A stretch of DNA of 64,000 nucleotides, from assembly GCA_946811185.2 (NCBI GenBank), contig OX328108.1:6099501-6163500 (forward strand), read 5' to 3'. The notes beneath the pieces were generated by a model. That model saw only the letters and a program-made list of their open reading frames with translations, ran no database searches and was not told the origin of the DNA. The position numbers were made by a program, and so were the translations under genes. Shown here one piece after another: positions 1 to 8,992 of this stretch (positions within the stretch are counted from its first letter, which is position 1; every line of letters begins with the position of its first letter). Source of the DNA: Hippopus hippopus. Lineage: Eukaryota > Mollusca > Bivalvia > Cardiida > Cardiidae.

Positions 1-79
1 GTACGATACTGGCTCAGGTTTTACAAAAAGTTAATGGTGAATGAGAAAAAATAATCAAGAGTTTAGTGTTTTATATGTG
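1..79. other. Unassigned sequence left of element 1
   Basis: Not part of the minisatellite and not matched elsewhere in the window. It may be host flank next to a truncated left arm. Confidence 0.3.
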
Positions 80-89
80 TAATGGATCA

Positions 90-540
90 CTTTTTAGTTT
101 TTTCATCCTATGAATGATTTTTTCTCTCTAAATGGAATTTGTCCCTATATCGCTGAGTTGAACTTAGATTTTTTTACACTATAAATGATTTCTAAATGTC
201 TGAGCACTGAGTTGAACTTAGACTTTTTTTTACCCTATGTATGATTTTTTCTTTCTAAATGTCTGACCATTGAGTTGGACTTAGTCTTTTTTTTACATCT
301 ATGAATGATTTTTTCTCTTTCTAAAAGCCTGATCATTGAGTTGGACTTAGTTTTTTCTTCCCCTATGAATGATTTTCTCTCTTTCTAAAAGACTGAGCAC
401 TGGGTTGGACTTAGCTTTTTACATCTCTATGAATGATTTTTTCTTTCTAAAAGACTGAGCACTGAGTTGGACTTAGTCTTTTTTCTGCATCTATGAATGA
501 TTTTTTTACTCTTTGGAGTGTAACTCTCTGGAGTGTGAGT
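90..540. repeat. Element 1 left-arm minisatellite (about 63-bp units)
   Basis: Irregular tandem units each containing GAGTTGGACTTAG followed by T-runs, TATGAATGATTTTT and TCTTTCTAAA. It is the inverted counterpart of the array at 11900-12470 and the same family as the much larger arrays in element 2. Confidence 0.85.
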
Positions 541-631
541 CTTTGGAGTGTAACTCTTCTAAAAGAAAGAAGTTTGACAATTTGAAGAAATGACAATTTG
601 AAGAAAGATAGAACTTTCGTGGTAGATGGTT

Positions 632-647
632 AGCCCTGAAAAGGGCT
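632..647 (-). terminator. Histone-type 3' stem-loop after the 104-aa gene
   Basis: On the - strand this reads AGCCCTTTTCAGGGCT: 6-bp perfect stem, TTTC loop, followed by AACCATC. It starts about 31 nt after the stop codon. Size, loop sequence and spacing match metazoan replication-dependent histone mRNA 3' stem-loops. That it is processed by SLBP/U7 is inference. Confidence 0.7.
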
Positions 648-678
648 GTTTTGAGAAGAGCTGATTTTATGAAAATGT

Positions 679-993
679 TTATTCAGTATCAGCATCAGTC
701 GATTCGCTGTCTGACTCACTCCTTTCAGTGGCGATTTGCGCACGGAAAAGACGGGTCACCTGCTCAGTTTTTAAAATAACATACTGAAAATACATCTCAA
801 GCATGCCCTCAATAATGAGTTCCTTCATCCGAAGGTTATAACAGAACACCCTGTTATTAGCAAGCTCAGCCCTCTCGTATCGTCTTCTCACTCCAGCTAG
901 GCGTTGTTTAAGTAAGACGATTTGTCTCCTTGCTCTTATTAACTTTCGCTCAGTATCCATCCAAGTGACGAGTGGTGATTGTCTTGAAGCCAT
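679..993 (-). CDS. 104-aa arginine-rich helical protein with acidic serine tail
   Basis: Not recognised. The first about 80 residues are predicted helical and rich in Arg/Leu, with heptad-like spacing around KLIRARRQIVLLKQRL. The last about 16 residues are Ser/Glu/Asp-rich, ending in SESTDADTE. It starts at an ATG 40 nt downstream of a TATA box and ends about 31 nt before a histone-type stem-loop, so the whole transcription unit is intact. In the right arm the same promoter type instead drives an unrelated 70-aa protein. The helical plus acidic layout could suit a small nucleoprotein or regulator, but no function can be assigned. Confidence 0.7.
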   Translation of the reverse strand: MASRQSPLVTWMDTERKLIRARRQIVLLKQRLAGVRRRYERAELANNRVFCYNLRMKELIIEGMLEMYFQYVILKTEQVTRLFRAQIATERSESDSESTDADTE

Positions 994-1032
994 TGTGAAA
1001 AAATGAAATGTATGGAAAATAAATCGCCGAGA

Positions 1033-1145
1033 TTTATAGCTTTTCAGACGGATTGAACTAGTTGACCCATGACGTCATTTTCTCCTATGTTTTTTCCCGC
1101 GTCGGCGTTTCATGCTGTTTTGGCTCCAAATTAATGTTATCCAAT
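1033..1145 (-). promoter_or_regulatory. CCAAT / E2F-type / CRE / TATA promoter of the 104-aa gene
   Basis: TATAAA (minus) at 1033-1038, CRE TGACGTCA at 1070-1077, E2F-type TTTCCCGC at 1093-1100 and CCAAT at 1141-1145. The same four motifs in the same order stand before the 70-aa gene of the right arm and the 77-aa gene of element 2. The motif GTTCAATC lies just upstream of the TATA box. Confidence 0.7.
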
Positions 1146-1189
1146 CAGATTCACCGTTGTTTTTTTCTAATACTAATTGTTTTACTGTT

Positions 1190-1278
1190 GACCAACCCGT
1201 GGGTTTGTTACATTTTCTTGTTCGGGGGATTTTATTGTTGCCCAATCCATGGGTTTGTTACATTTTCTTGTTCGGGTT
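1190..1278. repeat. Two-copy repeat with GGGTTTGTTACATTTTC
   Basis: Two tandem copies of a roughly 50-bp unit. Inverted copies lie at 10803-10910 in the right arm and a single copy near 33435-33482 in element 2. It sits upstream of the CCAAT motif of the arm promoter. Confidence 0.7.
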
Positions 1279-1398
1279 AGAAAAACTAGAGTTTGGCTAA
1301 TCTATGACTTTTTTTTGATTGTGAATCTTTTGAGTTTTTTTGACAATTTTGAGTTTTTGACAATTTGAGGAAAGATAGAACTTTCGTGGTAGATGGGT

Positions 1399-1414
1399 AG
1401 CCCTGAAAAGGGCT
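1399..1414 (-). terminator. Histone-type 3' stem-loop after the 88-aa gene
   Basis: Reads AGCCCTTTTCAGGGCT on the - strand and is followed by ACCCATC. The ACCCA 3' flank is the one used by canonical metazoan histone stem-loops. It begins about 41 nt after the stop codon. Confidence 0.75.
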
Positions 1415-1455
1415 GTTTTTTTTTTTTTTTTTGGAGGCTGTGTTTTTTTCCACTT

Positions 1456-1722
1456 TTAATGGCAGCACCCGAAATTCGCTTGGCAAATGGGGCATGCTGT
1501 AATCTTCCTCCCGAACTCGATATCAACCAAAATGATATCCGGTGTTGTCTTTAATAATAGCTGAACTAATCTTTCGCCGAGATCTTTGTATGGCTGTGTT
1601 ATACGTCGCAGTTGGTTTTGTTCCTCCTCTCCTACGAGACGAGTGGTTAGTTGCAATAACTGTTGCCCTGCATTTAGATACTCTTGGAGAGCCTCACGTA
1701 GTTGATGATTGACCTCCTCCAT
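1456..1722 (-). CDS. 88-aa helical protein with C-terminal Cys/His cluster
   Basis: Not recognised. Residues 1-60 form a Leu/Gln/Glu-rich helical region (MEEVNHQLREAL onward); the end carries CPICQANFGCCH, a possible zinc-binding knuckle. A longer frame upstream would need a GTG start, so the first ATG after the TATA-like box is chosen. Copies are pseudogenised in the right arm (10384) and in element 2's left arm (28235), but intact in element 2's right arm (32851). Conservation across two elements supports real coding. The promoter lacks the CRE/E2F block but shares the TTCAATCCTCC motif and the TATA region. Confidence 0.7.
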   Translation of the reverse strand: MEEVNHQLREALQEYLNAGQQLLQLTTRLVGEEEQNQLRRITQPYKDLGERLVQLLLKTTPDIILVDIEFGRKITACPICQANFGCCH

Positions 1723-1813
1723 ATTGATAATGTTTCCGAATATTGACACTGCTTTCGAAGTGATCGTTAGCTGAGAATCAAAGAAATGGTGAATGTATGA
1801 AAATAACGCGGGG

Positions 1814-1840
1814 TTTTATGCGTTTAAGGAGGATTGAAAT
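1814..1840 (-). promoter_or_regulatory. TATA-like box and TTCAATCCTCC motif of the 88-aa gene
   Basis: On the - strand, TTCAATCCTCC is followed by CATAAAA, about 90 nt before the ATG. The same arrangement precedes the 220-aa gene and the other 88-aa copies, so it is a second promoter class of this element family. Confidence 0.55.
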
Positions 1841-1979
1841 TTTTTAAAGAGCTCGGACCTGGCAGAAAGCACATACATTTTTTCCATGCTACGTTTCATG
1901 CTAATATAGCAAAAAAGTTATGAGACGTTGTATGGGAAAAATGTAACCAGAACAAGTCTTTTGGGGAAAAAACAGAATG

Positions 1980-2400
1980 AAGAACTCTATTGTTTTTGAA
2001 CTTTTATTTATTGAACTTTTATTTACTGAACAGAACTAAACATTGAAACATTTTTTTGCAATGCATCATAAAAAATTTCTTGACAATGAAAAAAATTTCT
2101 TGACAATGAAAAAATCACAATGAAACATTTTTTTTTGCAATGCATCATAAAAAATTTCTTGACAATGAAAAAATTTCTTGACAATGAAAAAAATCACAAG
2201 CAAACATTTTTTTGCAATGCATCATAAAAAATTTCTTGACAATGAAAAACATTTTCTTAGCAATGAAAAATCGCACTGAAATATTTTTTCACAATGAATT
2301 ATTCACAACGAATTATTCGCAATGAAAAAACACACTGAATTATTTTTTCGCAATGAATTATTTACAATGAATTAATCGCAAAAACAGTATATAACAAATT
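1980..2400. repeat. AT-rich direct repeats with polyadenylation signals
   Basis: Many short units around TTCTTGACAATGAAAAA and TTTTTTGCAATGCATCA. On the - strand, downstream of the 218-aa gene, overlapping AATAAA signals occur near 2003-2012. Inverted copies follow the 220-aa gene (9656-10130) and the element 2 copy of the 218-aa gene (32182-32560). This is a conserved 3' region of the gene class without histone-type stem-loops. Confidence 0.75.
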
Positions 2401-2401
2401 T

Positions 2402-3058
2402 TTATAATGCAAATTCGCAAACACCACGAGTTTCACATTTGTTTTCATATTCCGTAATGTCTTTATGCAATTGGTCATACCCAAAAAACATTGTATACTC
2501 ACTGTCCATATCGTCGAAATCTCGTAGTCCTATGAATGGAGCAACATGTCTATAAGCGTCTTTTGTTGAAAGAGCTGAATTTACTACTTCTTCTGTAACA
2601 TCTCTATCAAATAGAATATACCCTGACATGGTTTCCATTGTTTCTCCGTAGGAATCATGAACAGATCCTTTTTTGTAGCGTAAGTAAAAGTCAAATAGAA
2701 CTGATTTCATTTTCACAACGTTAAGAAAACTTTCTTCTGTTGTTCCTATGATAAAAAATGTCCATCGGCTTGTGGATCGAAACAGTTTACTAATAACATT
2801 GTCTTTCATACAGCTATCTGCTAAATAAGTCTTGAGAACGAGATCCAGCCCCGAATCGTCCACCATCATCGCAATAAAGTTGAATATAGCATACACTTTG
2901 TAGGACTTTTCTCCTTTTGCAACCCATTTAAACATTTTTTTGATCCAAATTTTCACACAGAAAAATTTAATGTTAAGCTGTGTTTGTTCATCAAGCGTAT
3001 GCTGTCGAACAAATTCTCCATAAATTTTTTCACGTAGTTCTATTGGTAGCGGTAACAT
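2402..3058 (-). CDS. 218-aa protein with F-box-like N-terminus
   Basis: The N-terminus LPLPIELREKIYGEF resembles the first helix of an F-box (LPxEL...I), the part that contacts Skp1. The rest is not recognised: mixed helices and no obvious repeat domain. The start is the first ATG after a TATA box at 3156-3162; the frame extends further only through a GTG. It lies downstream of the polymerase on the same strand. Residues from about 94 onward are conserved in element 2 at 31795-32181. If the F-box is real the protein could recruit host SCF ubiquitin ligase; this is inference from one short motif. Confidence 0.7.
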   Translation of the reverse strand: MLPLPIELREKIYGEFVRQHTLDEQTQLNIKFFCVKIWIKKMFKWVAKGEKSYKVYAIFNFIAMMVDDSGLDLVLKTYLADSCMKDNVISKLFRSTSRWTFFIIGTTEESFLNVVKMKSVLFDFYLRYKKGSVHDSYGETMETMSGYILFDRDVTEEVVNSALSTKDAYRHVAPFIGLRDFDDMDSEYTMFFGYDQLHKDITEYENKCETRGVCEFAL

Positions 3059-3155
3059 GATTGTTATTTTTTTTGAACAGTTGCTAATATTTTTTCCCCG
3101 ACTTACTTTGAGTGATTGGTACACAACAATGTGATATGAAATTATTTTCTCAAGC

Positions 3156-3162
3156 TTTTATA
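3156..3162 (-). promoter_or_regulatory. TATA box of the 218-aa gene
   Basis: TATAAAA on the - strand in the 218-nt gap after the polymerase stop codon. Transcription starting about 30 nt downstream makes the ATG at 3058 the first in the mRNA. Confidence 0.5.
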
Positions 3163-3276
3163 ACCATAGGGTACAGTATCAGTACCATTTACAATGACTC
3201 TCTTGGTGTATACAGAACGAAACGTTTTTGTTTGTGGTTCACTGGTAACCGTTCTATCTCTGTGTCTTTTAATTTT

Positions 3277-6200
3277 TCAATCATACTGAATTTTGATTTC
3301 TACTGTACGATCCAAAGCACATTTCGAATATGTATCGAAATTTACCACCTGTTTTGTATTGTAATCCAGAGTAATCCCCTTTACTTTACATTTGCTTATC
3401 TCTTTTCCATCTTTTGTTTTCATTTTGTAAGCATAATTCTTAGGTCCAAGTCCTCTGAATTGAGTAATTTTACAAGCAGGCTCTTCATCAGTCCATTTTC
3501 CTAACCGGCTGTTAATAATAGGGGGATTCCATAATTCGGGGTCGTGAATGTACATACAACTATCTGTATCGAAATACAGAACTCTATCTTTTAACTTTTC
3601 AAGAACACTGTACAATTCCAACCTTGCATAAGCTGTTACGTAAGAACCTACTATCACATTGGCTGTAGCATGGGTGTCAATATGTTCCAACTTTGATTCA
3701 TAGTTAACCAAGATGAATGAACAGTTCTCATCAAAGATTTCTACATGCTTTACAATGAAATTGGGGTTGGTGACTAATTCAAAATATTTAGACGGATCAC
3801 TGATGTATTCCGTCTGGATCATTTTTTCACGCTGAGCTAATTTTCCCCAAAGGCAGTTCAACATAATCTTAGCAAATGATCTTCTCCCAGGATTTCTTTG
3901 AATACAACTTGGATCAAGACGAACACCTTCTGCCTTCTCATATTCACAAACGAACTGATCTTTTTCTGAGTCTGATTGACAGCTATCTGGATAACCACTG
4001 GCTTCTTGCTTAATTTTCAAGAAATTGTCCACATAATGTTTAAAGAACTGATCTGACACAGAATTGAAATGCCAAATTTCATACACTTGCAATAATCGAT
4101 AACCGCAGTCAAGAGCCTTGAATAATTCAAAAGTAACCCAAGTTCCGACCAAAGCCCTCTCTTCTTTACCATGTCTACAAATGTTTGAGCTTTCTTCTGC
4201 ACATTTCATACAGAGGGGAAACATCATTTTGTTGTTACAGTGAACTGGAAGAACGGGGTGAAACAAATCAGTTGGAGGCAAAACTTTGCATTTGATTAAT
4301 CCCTCATATTGGCGAATATTGTTCATATCAATATTCTCAGTAGACAAAATTTCTGGCTGACCTACAGGGTAGGATTTGTGTTTACAAACATAAGGGTATA
4401 GAGAACAGATATCGATGTACTTGATTTCCTTTTTGGTTTTTTCATCAACATCATATCCAATTTTTATTGCATTACATCTTCCCCCGGACAAACCATCCCT
4501 CGGATCGATAGGGTCCCAATGTGGATATAACTTTTCAATGTGTTTTTTGTACTCTTTATCCTTCATCTTAGCATCAAATTCGTGTTCCCAAATGTACACT
4601 ACATTATATCCCATGTCTTCGATATCTGCTATACGTTCAAAAGTACGTTCGTACAATTCAGACATGGGTTTTCCATTAATAGGATTGATCTGTTTTCGAT
4701 CTGTATAGCATACAGGACAACCATGATACAAATCCCCAAGAAATTCATAAACAGTGTTTGATTGATGGTGAAAACCATCTACACTATATTTCCCGATTTG
4801 AGCTTCACCACCATTTTTTGCATGCTGAATATTAATACCTTTTTCCTGAGCAATGCTTTGAACCCATCGTATCGCTTTCATAGAAAAGCGACGTCTGGAT
4901 GAGTCTTTACTTGAAATGATAGCTATTTGATTTTCTGGTAAATATTTGCTTCGCCACACCTTGTTACAGGCATCTGCGATGGTAATCGCCTCTAAAAATG
5001 GACAAATACCACCCTGTTCGATAAACAGCTTTCTGAATTCAGCACACCCTCGTCTGAGGATATCAACGTCTGACCTACAGTACATTTCCATCTCCTTCTG
5101 AAAATTGAATTCCTCACCATTTCGAACTTTGTCATTATACCAAACTATAAATTTTGACCTAGCCTCTTCAGACATTGAGTCGGGTTTGTAATAAGACATA
5201 TCCAAGTAGGGTCCGATGTAACTCCAAAATTCATCTGTATTCGCCCAGTGAGGAAAGTAACCTTTTTTCATTTCTTGAAGGCCAAAGGTGGATGGAAATT
5301 TTGCCAAACCAAAACTCATGAAATTGAAAGAATCGATCAGACGTACACCGTTCAGTTCTAACTTCATAATATTGTTTCCATTCATGATCAATTTTGGAAG
5401 TTTTAACCCAACTTTGACAATATAGTCAAGAATGAACTGCCCGTCATAGCCTTTGAAATTATGGGCAATAGCCGTAACCCCTTTATGATGTTTTGAAAAG
5501 AGCCAGTTGCAAAATTGACTCAAAGTTTTTTCACCTTGAAAAATAACTTCCCTACCCTCTTCAAATTCACTGCATGTAGAACAATGAAAATCAAGTGATT
5601 TATCGATACATTCATCACACGCTCTGTGTGCGATACAATAATTTGGGATGTGTACACCTGTGTCTTGTTTGCATTCAAAATCAAAGAAAATAAACTGTGG
5701 TTTTTTGACTACAGAAGAACTCGTCTCGTCATCGCTGTCATGGTTCAACTTACTTTGGTAAGGTTGAATATAGCATTGATGAGAAAAGTTAACAATTTTC
5801 TTACAGATATGACATCTTTTCTTTCCATTGCAAACATGATTTTTCTTTCTGATATGATATTGTGCACCGCATTTCGAACAGAGTTTCACTAATTCACAAA
5901 TGGATTTCTTTTCTTTACCTTGAACATTTCTGTGATTTTCAAAGCATTCAGCACTAAAAAATCGTCTACTGCAAACACTGCAAACATATTCTTTTGATTC
6001 TGATGGACATTTTCCTTCGCGATAACAACCTTTACAGATATTTGAACAAGCATGACCTTCCCGGTGAGGGTAACCCACATCACAGAACTCACAATAATAT
6101 CCACAACTAAGAAAACCTTTGATAGATTTAATGTAGTCATAATGGTTTTGATGAAAGTACAAATGTATTATCTTACTATTGGTTTTCACTTCTGGATGTT

Positions 6201-7131
6201 TAAATATTTTTTCCACTTTTGAATGCTGTTGATGAACTTTAATGACATAGCCTTTTTCATACAAGAATGCTTGAATTTTTTTGTATTCGTCAATTCCTAT
6301 AGGTTGTGTTGGTGAAACTCCAGCTTCATGTAACAATTTCTCAGCTTCAGTCTTTTGAAGAGGGCGGTTTGAGCGACAAATACGATCCCATTTTCTATTC
6401 CATACTTCGGTGTTTTCACGTTCACTGTAGCAAATTCCCACAACAACAGCTCTTGCAAAACATAGTTGGTCATGATTGTCAATTTGAATAATAGATTGCT
6501 TCTTCTGGGCAAAAAACTTTGAATCTAATTCTGACGATCTATATTTTGGTTTTCCGCTACCACTTGGTGGTATTGTATGTGTAATGTCAAATGTCATGAA
6601 TCCATCGTTCAAGACGAAATCTGTATTCGATTGTAAAACTCGTTCAATTTCATTCAGCATAGTTTCACCTTGTAACTGGTCTGCAGCTAAAAAAGGAATA
6701 TGGATTCCCATTTCCAACGAAGGATGATTGATGGTAATTCTAATCATGTCCGTCGGGTTGGCATTTAACTTTCGAATGATTTCATGGGTGACATCGTCAA
6801 ATAATCCAAGGAGTCTCTGAGGTGATAATTCTTCAAATTTCTTAAAACTCAGCATCAGCACATGTGATTCTGTTTTAAATTTTCTTGACTTCTTATTACC
6901 CTTTTCTGTTAAATCATATAGACTTTTCATGTCTAAGTTAGAGTTGATACTTTCATCGTCGCTGTCATTTTCTTCTTTCAACGGTTTAGTTTTTTTCTTT
7001 TTTATTGGTGGAAACACCTCATCGTCACTTTCTTCTTTCAAAGGTCTAGTTTTTTTCTTTTTTGTTGGTGGAAACACCTCATCGTCACTTTCACTGTCTG
7101 AATAGGTTATTATTCTTTTTCTTTTACCCAT
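3277..7131 (-). CDS. Family B DNA polymerase, Polinton/adintovirus (protein-primed) type
   Basis: 1284 aa from the ATG at 7131, chosen because the upstream in-frame ATG at 7248 lies beyond the TATA box. An N-terminal Lys/acidic tract (about 1-80) looks like a nuclear localisation region. Next comes the segment with DNHDQLCFARAV (about 218-229), as seen at the front of Polinton PolBs, then a Cys/His zinc-finger cluster (about 340-455). The exonuclease motifs are DFE (484), HNFKGYD (557) and YCRSD (684). A Vsr-like nuclease segment with YEFLGDLYHGC (about 795) and IWEHEFD (about 847) precedes SGGRCNA. The palm motifs are DICSLYP (907), KIMLNCLWGK (1088) and DTDS (1188), then KNY (1231). All catalytic residues are present and there is no frameshift. 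Its role is replication of the element's DNA. Confidence 0.95.
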   Translation of the reverse strand: MGKRKRIITYSDSESDDEVFPPTKKKKTRPLKEESDDEVFPPIKKKKTKPLKEENDSDDESINSNLDMKSLYDLTEKGNKKSRKFKTESHVLMLSFKKFEELSPQRLLGLFDDVTHEIIRKLNANPTDMIRITINHPSLEMGIHIPFLAADQLQGETMLNEIERVLQSNTDFVLNDGFMTFDITHTIPPSGSGKPKYRSSELDSKFFAQKKQSIIQIDNHDQLCFARAVVVGICYSERENTEVWNRKWDRICRSNRPLQKTEAEKLLHEAGVSPTQPIGIDEYKKIQAFLYEKGYVIKVHQQHSKVEKIFKHPEVKTNSKIIHLYFHQNHYDYIKSIKGFLSCGYYCEFCDVGYPHREGHACSNICKGCYREGKCPSESKEYVCSVCSRRFFSAECFENHRNVQGKEKKSICELVKLCSKCGAQYHIRKKNHVCNGKKRCHICKKIVNFSHQCYIQPYQSKLNHDSDDETSSSVVKKPQFIFFDFECKQDTGVHIPNYCIAHRACDECIDKSLDFHCSTCSEFEEGREVIFQGEKTLSQFCNWLFSKHHKGVTAIAHNFKGYDGQFILDYIVKVGLKLPKLIMNGNNIMKLELNGVRLIDSFNFMSFGLAKFPSTFGLQEMKKGYFPHWANTDEFWSYIGPYLDMSYYKPDSMSEEARSKFIVWYNDKVRNGEEFNFQKEMEMYCRSDVDILRRGCAEFRKLFIEQGGICPFLEAITIADACNKVWRSKYLPENQIAIISSKDSSRRRFSMKAIRWVQSIAQEKGINIQHAKNGGEAQIGKYSVDGFHHQSNTVYEFLGDLYHGCPVCYTDRKQINPINGKPMSELYERTFERIADIEDMGYNVVYIWEHEFDAKMKDKEYKKHIEKLYPHWDPIDPRDGLSGGRCNAIKIGYDVDEKTKKEIKYIDICSLYPYVCKHKSYPVGQPEILSTENIDMNNIRQYEGLIKCKVLPPTDLFHPVLPVHCNNKMMFPLCMKCAEESSNICRHGKEERALVGTWVTFELFKALDCGYRLLQVYEIWHFNSVSDQFFKHYVDNFLKIKQEASGYPDSCQSDSEKDQFVCEYEKAEGVRLDPSCIQRNPGRRSFAKIMLNCLWGKLAQREKMIQTEYISDPSKYFELVTNPNFIVKHVEIFDENCSFILVNYESKLEHIDTHATANVIVGSYVTAYARLELYSVLEKLKDRVLYFDTDSCMYIHDPELWNPPIINSRLGKWTDEEPACKITQFRGLGPKNYAYKMKTKDGKEISKCKVKGITLDYNTKQVVNFDTYSKCALDRTVEIKIQYD

Positions 7132-7278
7132 CGTTTTAGCTCTGAGTGAAAAGACAATAATGCAGAAGTGAGAAAAAACTAGCAATTTATATAGCCTCTC
7201 CGTTGTAACAGTGTATAAATAAGGCGTTAGTTGTGAAAATCTATTCATTCTCCTACTCGATCTCAGACAGTACAGCTG
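7132..7278. promoter_or_regulatory. Divergent promoter between polymerase and CCHC genes
   Basis: Only 147 bp separate the two start codons. A - strand TATATAAA (7186-7193) faces the polymerase and a + strand TATAAATA (7214-7221) faces the CCHC gene. Each lies about 55-65 nt from its ATG. No CRE or E2F-type site is seen, unlike the arm genes, so this core pair may be expressed separately. Confidence 0.65.
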
Positions 7279-8133
7279 ATGAAAAATATGAGCGATTTAA
7301 AGCTGCAAAATACATCACCACTTAGAAAGAGGGTGTATCTGTATGTTAATCCATACACCCACGATTATGAGATCAGCAATATACCATCAAAGTATAATGT
7401 TAAACATATCGGAAACTATGTGGGATCATTTTTATCCCAGCAACATTTAGAAGAAAAAGATGTTTACCGTACTACCAGCTACAGAGTTTTGGATCAAGCG
7501 ATGATTGACAAACGATATGGTGCGAATGGTGTGAGAACAAATATTTGTTTCACATGCAACGAAGCAGGACATTGGGCCAAAGAATGTCCAGAAAAAGAAA
7601 ATCAGCTAGGAACAATTGTTTTTGTCTACGTGAATCCACACAGTCACGACATTGAGATTTCACCATCATTTTACAACGTTGGTGGTTTCAAAGATATGAA
7701 ATTCGTCGGGACACTAAATTCATTCTGCAGTGAAAATACATGGAAAAAAAGTTCACCACAAGCTACATCCTCATCGGTTGAAACTCAGACCGTAGACATG
7801 CAGAGCGACACAGCGGCTAACAGCGATTCAGAAATCTGCAAAATAGCAGATGATTTAGAGACATTACGAAAAAATCTAAGAAATCAACAAACTTTGGATC
7901 TAAAAAACAACGAATTTTCTGCAGAACCGGGTTGTTCGTACGGAAAGGAAAAACAGCAAAACATCGAAAAGAAGAAAAAACGAGTAACAAAGAACTATTT
8001 CTTTTACAAATCAACAAAACATGAGGACAAAATCTGTCCAGATGTGGAATTAAAAAACAACGGTAGGAAAAGAAAACGTAAAACCAAATGTGAATCTGAC
8101 ATCTCAAAGAAAAAGAAAAAACATACTGAGTGA
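7279..8133 (+). CDS. 284-aa CCHC zinc-knuckle protein
   Basis: A single CCHC knuckle C90-x2-C93-x4-H98-x4-C103 (CFTCNEAGHWAKEC) suggests single-stranded nucleic acid binding. The knuckle is flanked by two copies of a module with YVNPxxHDxEIS, at about 22-33 and 117-128, so the N-terminal half looks internally duplicated. The C-terminal third is Lys-rich with several KKKK tracts, giving a very basic tail. It is transcribed divergently from the polymerase. A partial copy is in element 2 (28813-29337, - strand) in the same relation to its polymerase. A role in replication or packaging is plausible but unproven. Confidence 0.85.
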   Translation: MKNMSDLKLQNTSPLRKRVYLYVNPYTHDYEISNIPSKYNVKHIGNYVGSFLSQQHLEEKDVYRTTSYRVLDQAMIDKRYGANGVRTNICFTCNEAGHWAKECPEKENQLGTIVFVYVNPHSHDIEISPSFYNVGGFKDMKFVGTLNSFCSENTWKKSSPQATSSSVETQTVDMQSDTAANSDSEICKIADDLETLRKNLRNQQTLDLKNNEFSAEPGCSYGKEKQQNIEKKKKRVTKNYFFYKSTKHEDKICPDVELKNNGRKRKRKTKCESDISKKKKKHTE

Positions 8134-8392
8134 AAAAAAAGATTTCAATACAATATTGATTATAAACAAAAAAAGACTGATTTGATTTTTTTCATTCATT
8201 TTTTGTCTTTTACAGTTCATTTATTTTTTGTCTTTACAGTTCATGATTTGATTTTTTCATTGTACATAAGTTCTTTTTGAAATAAAAAATATAAAAATAA
8301 TTACTTCTTACTTTTGACTTTTTTCTAGTTATGACTGTAAGTCTTTTTACTTTTGACAATTTGAGAAGAAAGATCTCTCGTGCTAAATGGTT
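8134..8392. other. Convergent intergenic region, no gene
   Basis: AT-rich spacer between the convergent CCHC and 68-aa genes with short direct repeats around TTCATTTATTTTTTGTC. No AATAAA signal of standard form is obvious after the CCHC stop codon. Confidence 0.5.
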
Positions 8393-8408
8393 AGCCCTGA
8401 AAAGGGCT
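8393..8408 (-). terminator. Histone-type 3' stem-loop after the 68-aa gene
   Basis: AGCCCTTTTCAGGGCT on the - strand, about 31 nt past the stop codon, followed by AACCATTTAGC. This copy is in the unique core rather than an inverted arm, so it is not simply carried along by arm duplication. Confidence 0.75.
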
Positions 8409-8439
8409 TTTTTGAAGGATCTCACATTGACATCCAGCT

Positions 8440-8646
8440 CTACGATTCTTCCGTCCGATCCACTGGGATGATTTCACATCCACAATGTTCGCAGCAAATC
8501 GTCGAACCTTCATCATCATCATAAAATCCTTCATCTGTATCTGGACAGTTATGCTTCTGACCAAGATACTCGAGTATGGAAAAACATTTTCCACACTCTA
8601 TCAGACATCTGTTTGCACAGTGAGGGCATACAAGAATTCGATCCAT
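8440..8646 (-). CDS. 68-aa double zinc-binding small protein
   Basis: Not recognised. Cys pairs CPHC and CGKC in residues 7-21 form one possible zinc ribbon; C34 with CCEHCGC near residues 50-56 may form another. An acidic linker (DTDEGFYDDDEG) separates them. It has the full module: E2F-type/CRE/TATA promoter upstream and a histone-type stem-loop downstream. The N-terminal 25 residues are conserved in element 2 at 28733, where the rest is lost. Confidence 0.65.
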   Translation of the reverse strand: MDRILVCPHCANRCLIECGKCFSILEYLGQKHNCPDTDEGFYDDDEGSTICCEHCGCEIIPVDRTEES

Positions 8647-8685
8647 TCTGGAACAAATATGATTTCATGTAAATTATCGCTGGGC

Positions 8686-8752
8686 TTTATAGCTTTACAG
8701 GAGGATTGAACTAGATGACTCATGACGTCATTTTCTCCTATGTTTTTCCCGC
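8686..8752 (-). promoter_or_regulatory. E2F-type / CRE / TATA promoter of the 68-aa gene
   Basis: TATAAA (minus) at 8686-8691, TGACGTCA at 8723-8730 and TTTCCCGC at 8745-8752, in the same order and spacing as the arm promoters. TTCAATCCTCC lies between CRE and TATA. Confidence 0.7.
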
Positions 8753-8879
8753 GTCGGCGTTTCATTAACATTGTGCAATCAAATCGATGGTTATATCGGT
8801 GTTTTTTACCACTCCTAATTCAGTGTCACACAGTACAATACCGGTGTTTTCCGCCAGGTCCGCCCTCTTTAAAAATTTC

Positions 8880-8900
8880 AATCCTCTGTAAACGTATAAA
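8880..8900 (+). promoter_or_regulatory. TATA box of the 220-aa gene
   Basis: CAATCCTCTG followed by TATAAA at 8895-8900. The sequence after it closely matches the leader of the 88-aa gene. Confidence 0.55.
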
Positions 8901-8992
8901 GCTCGGTGTTATTTTCATACATTCACCATTTCTTTGATTCTCAGCTAACGATCACTTCGAAAGCAGTATCAATATTCAGAGTCAGTTACAAT

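Noticed and set aside
1456..1749. 97-aa version of the small helical protein
   Set aside because: The extra nine residues depend on a GTG start; the ATG at 1722 is the eukaryotic start.
3112..3504. 130-codon ORF on the + strand
   Set aside because: It overlaps the polymerase gene antisense and has no family resemblance: a shadow frame.
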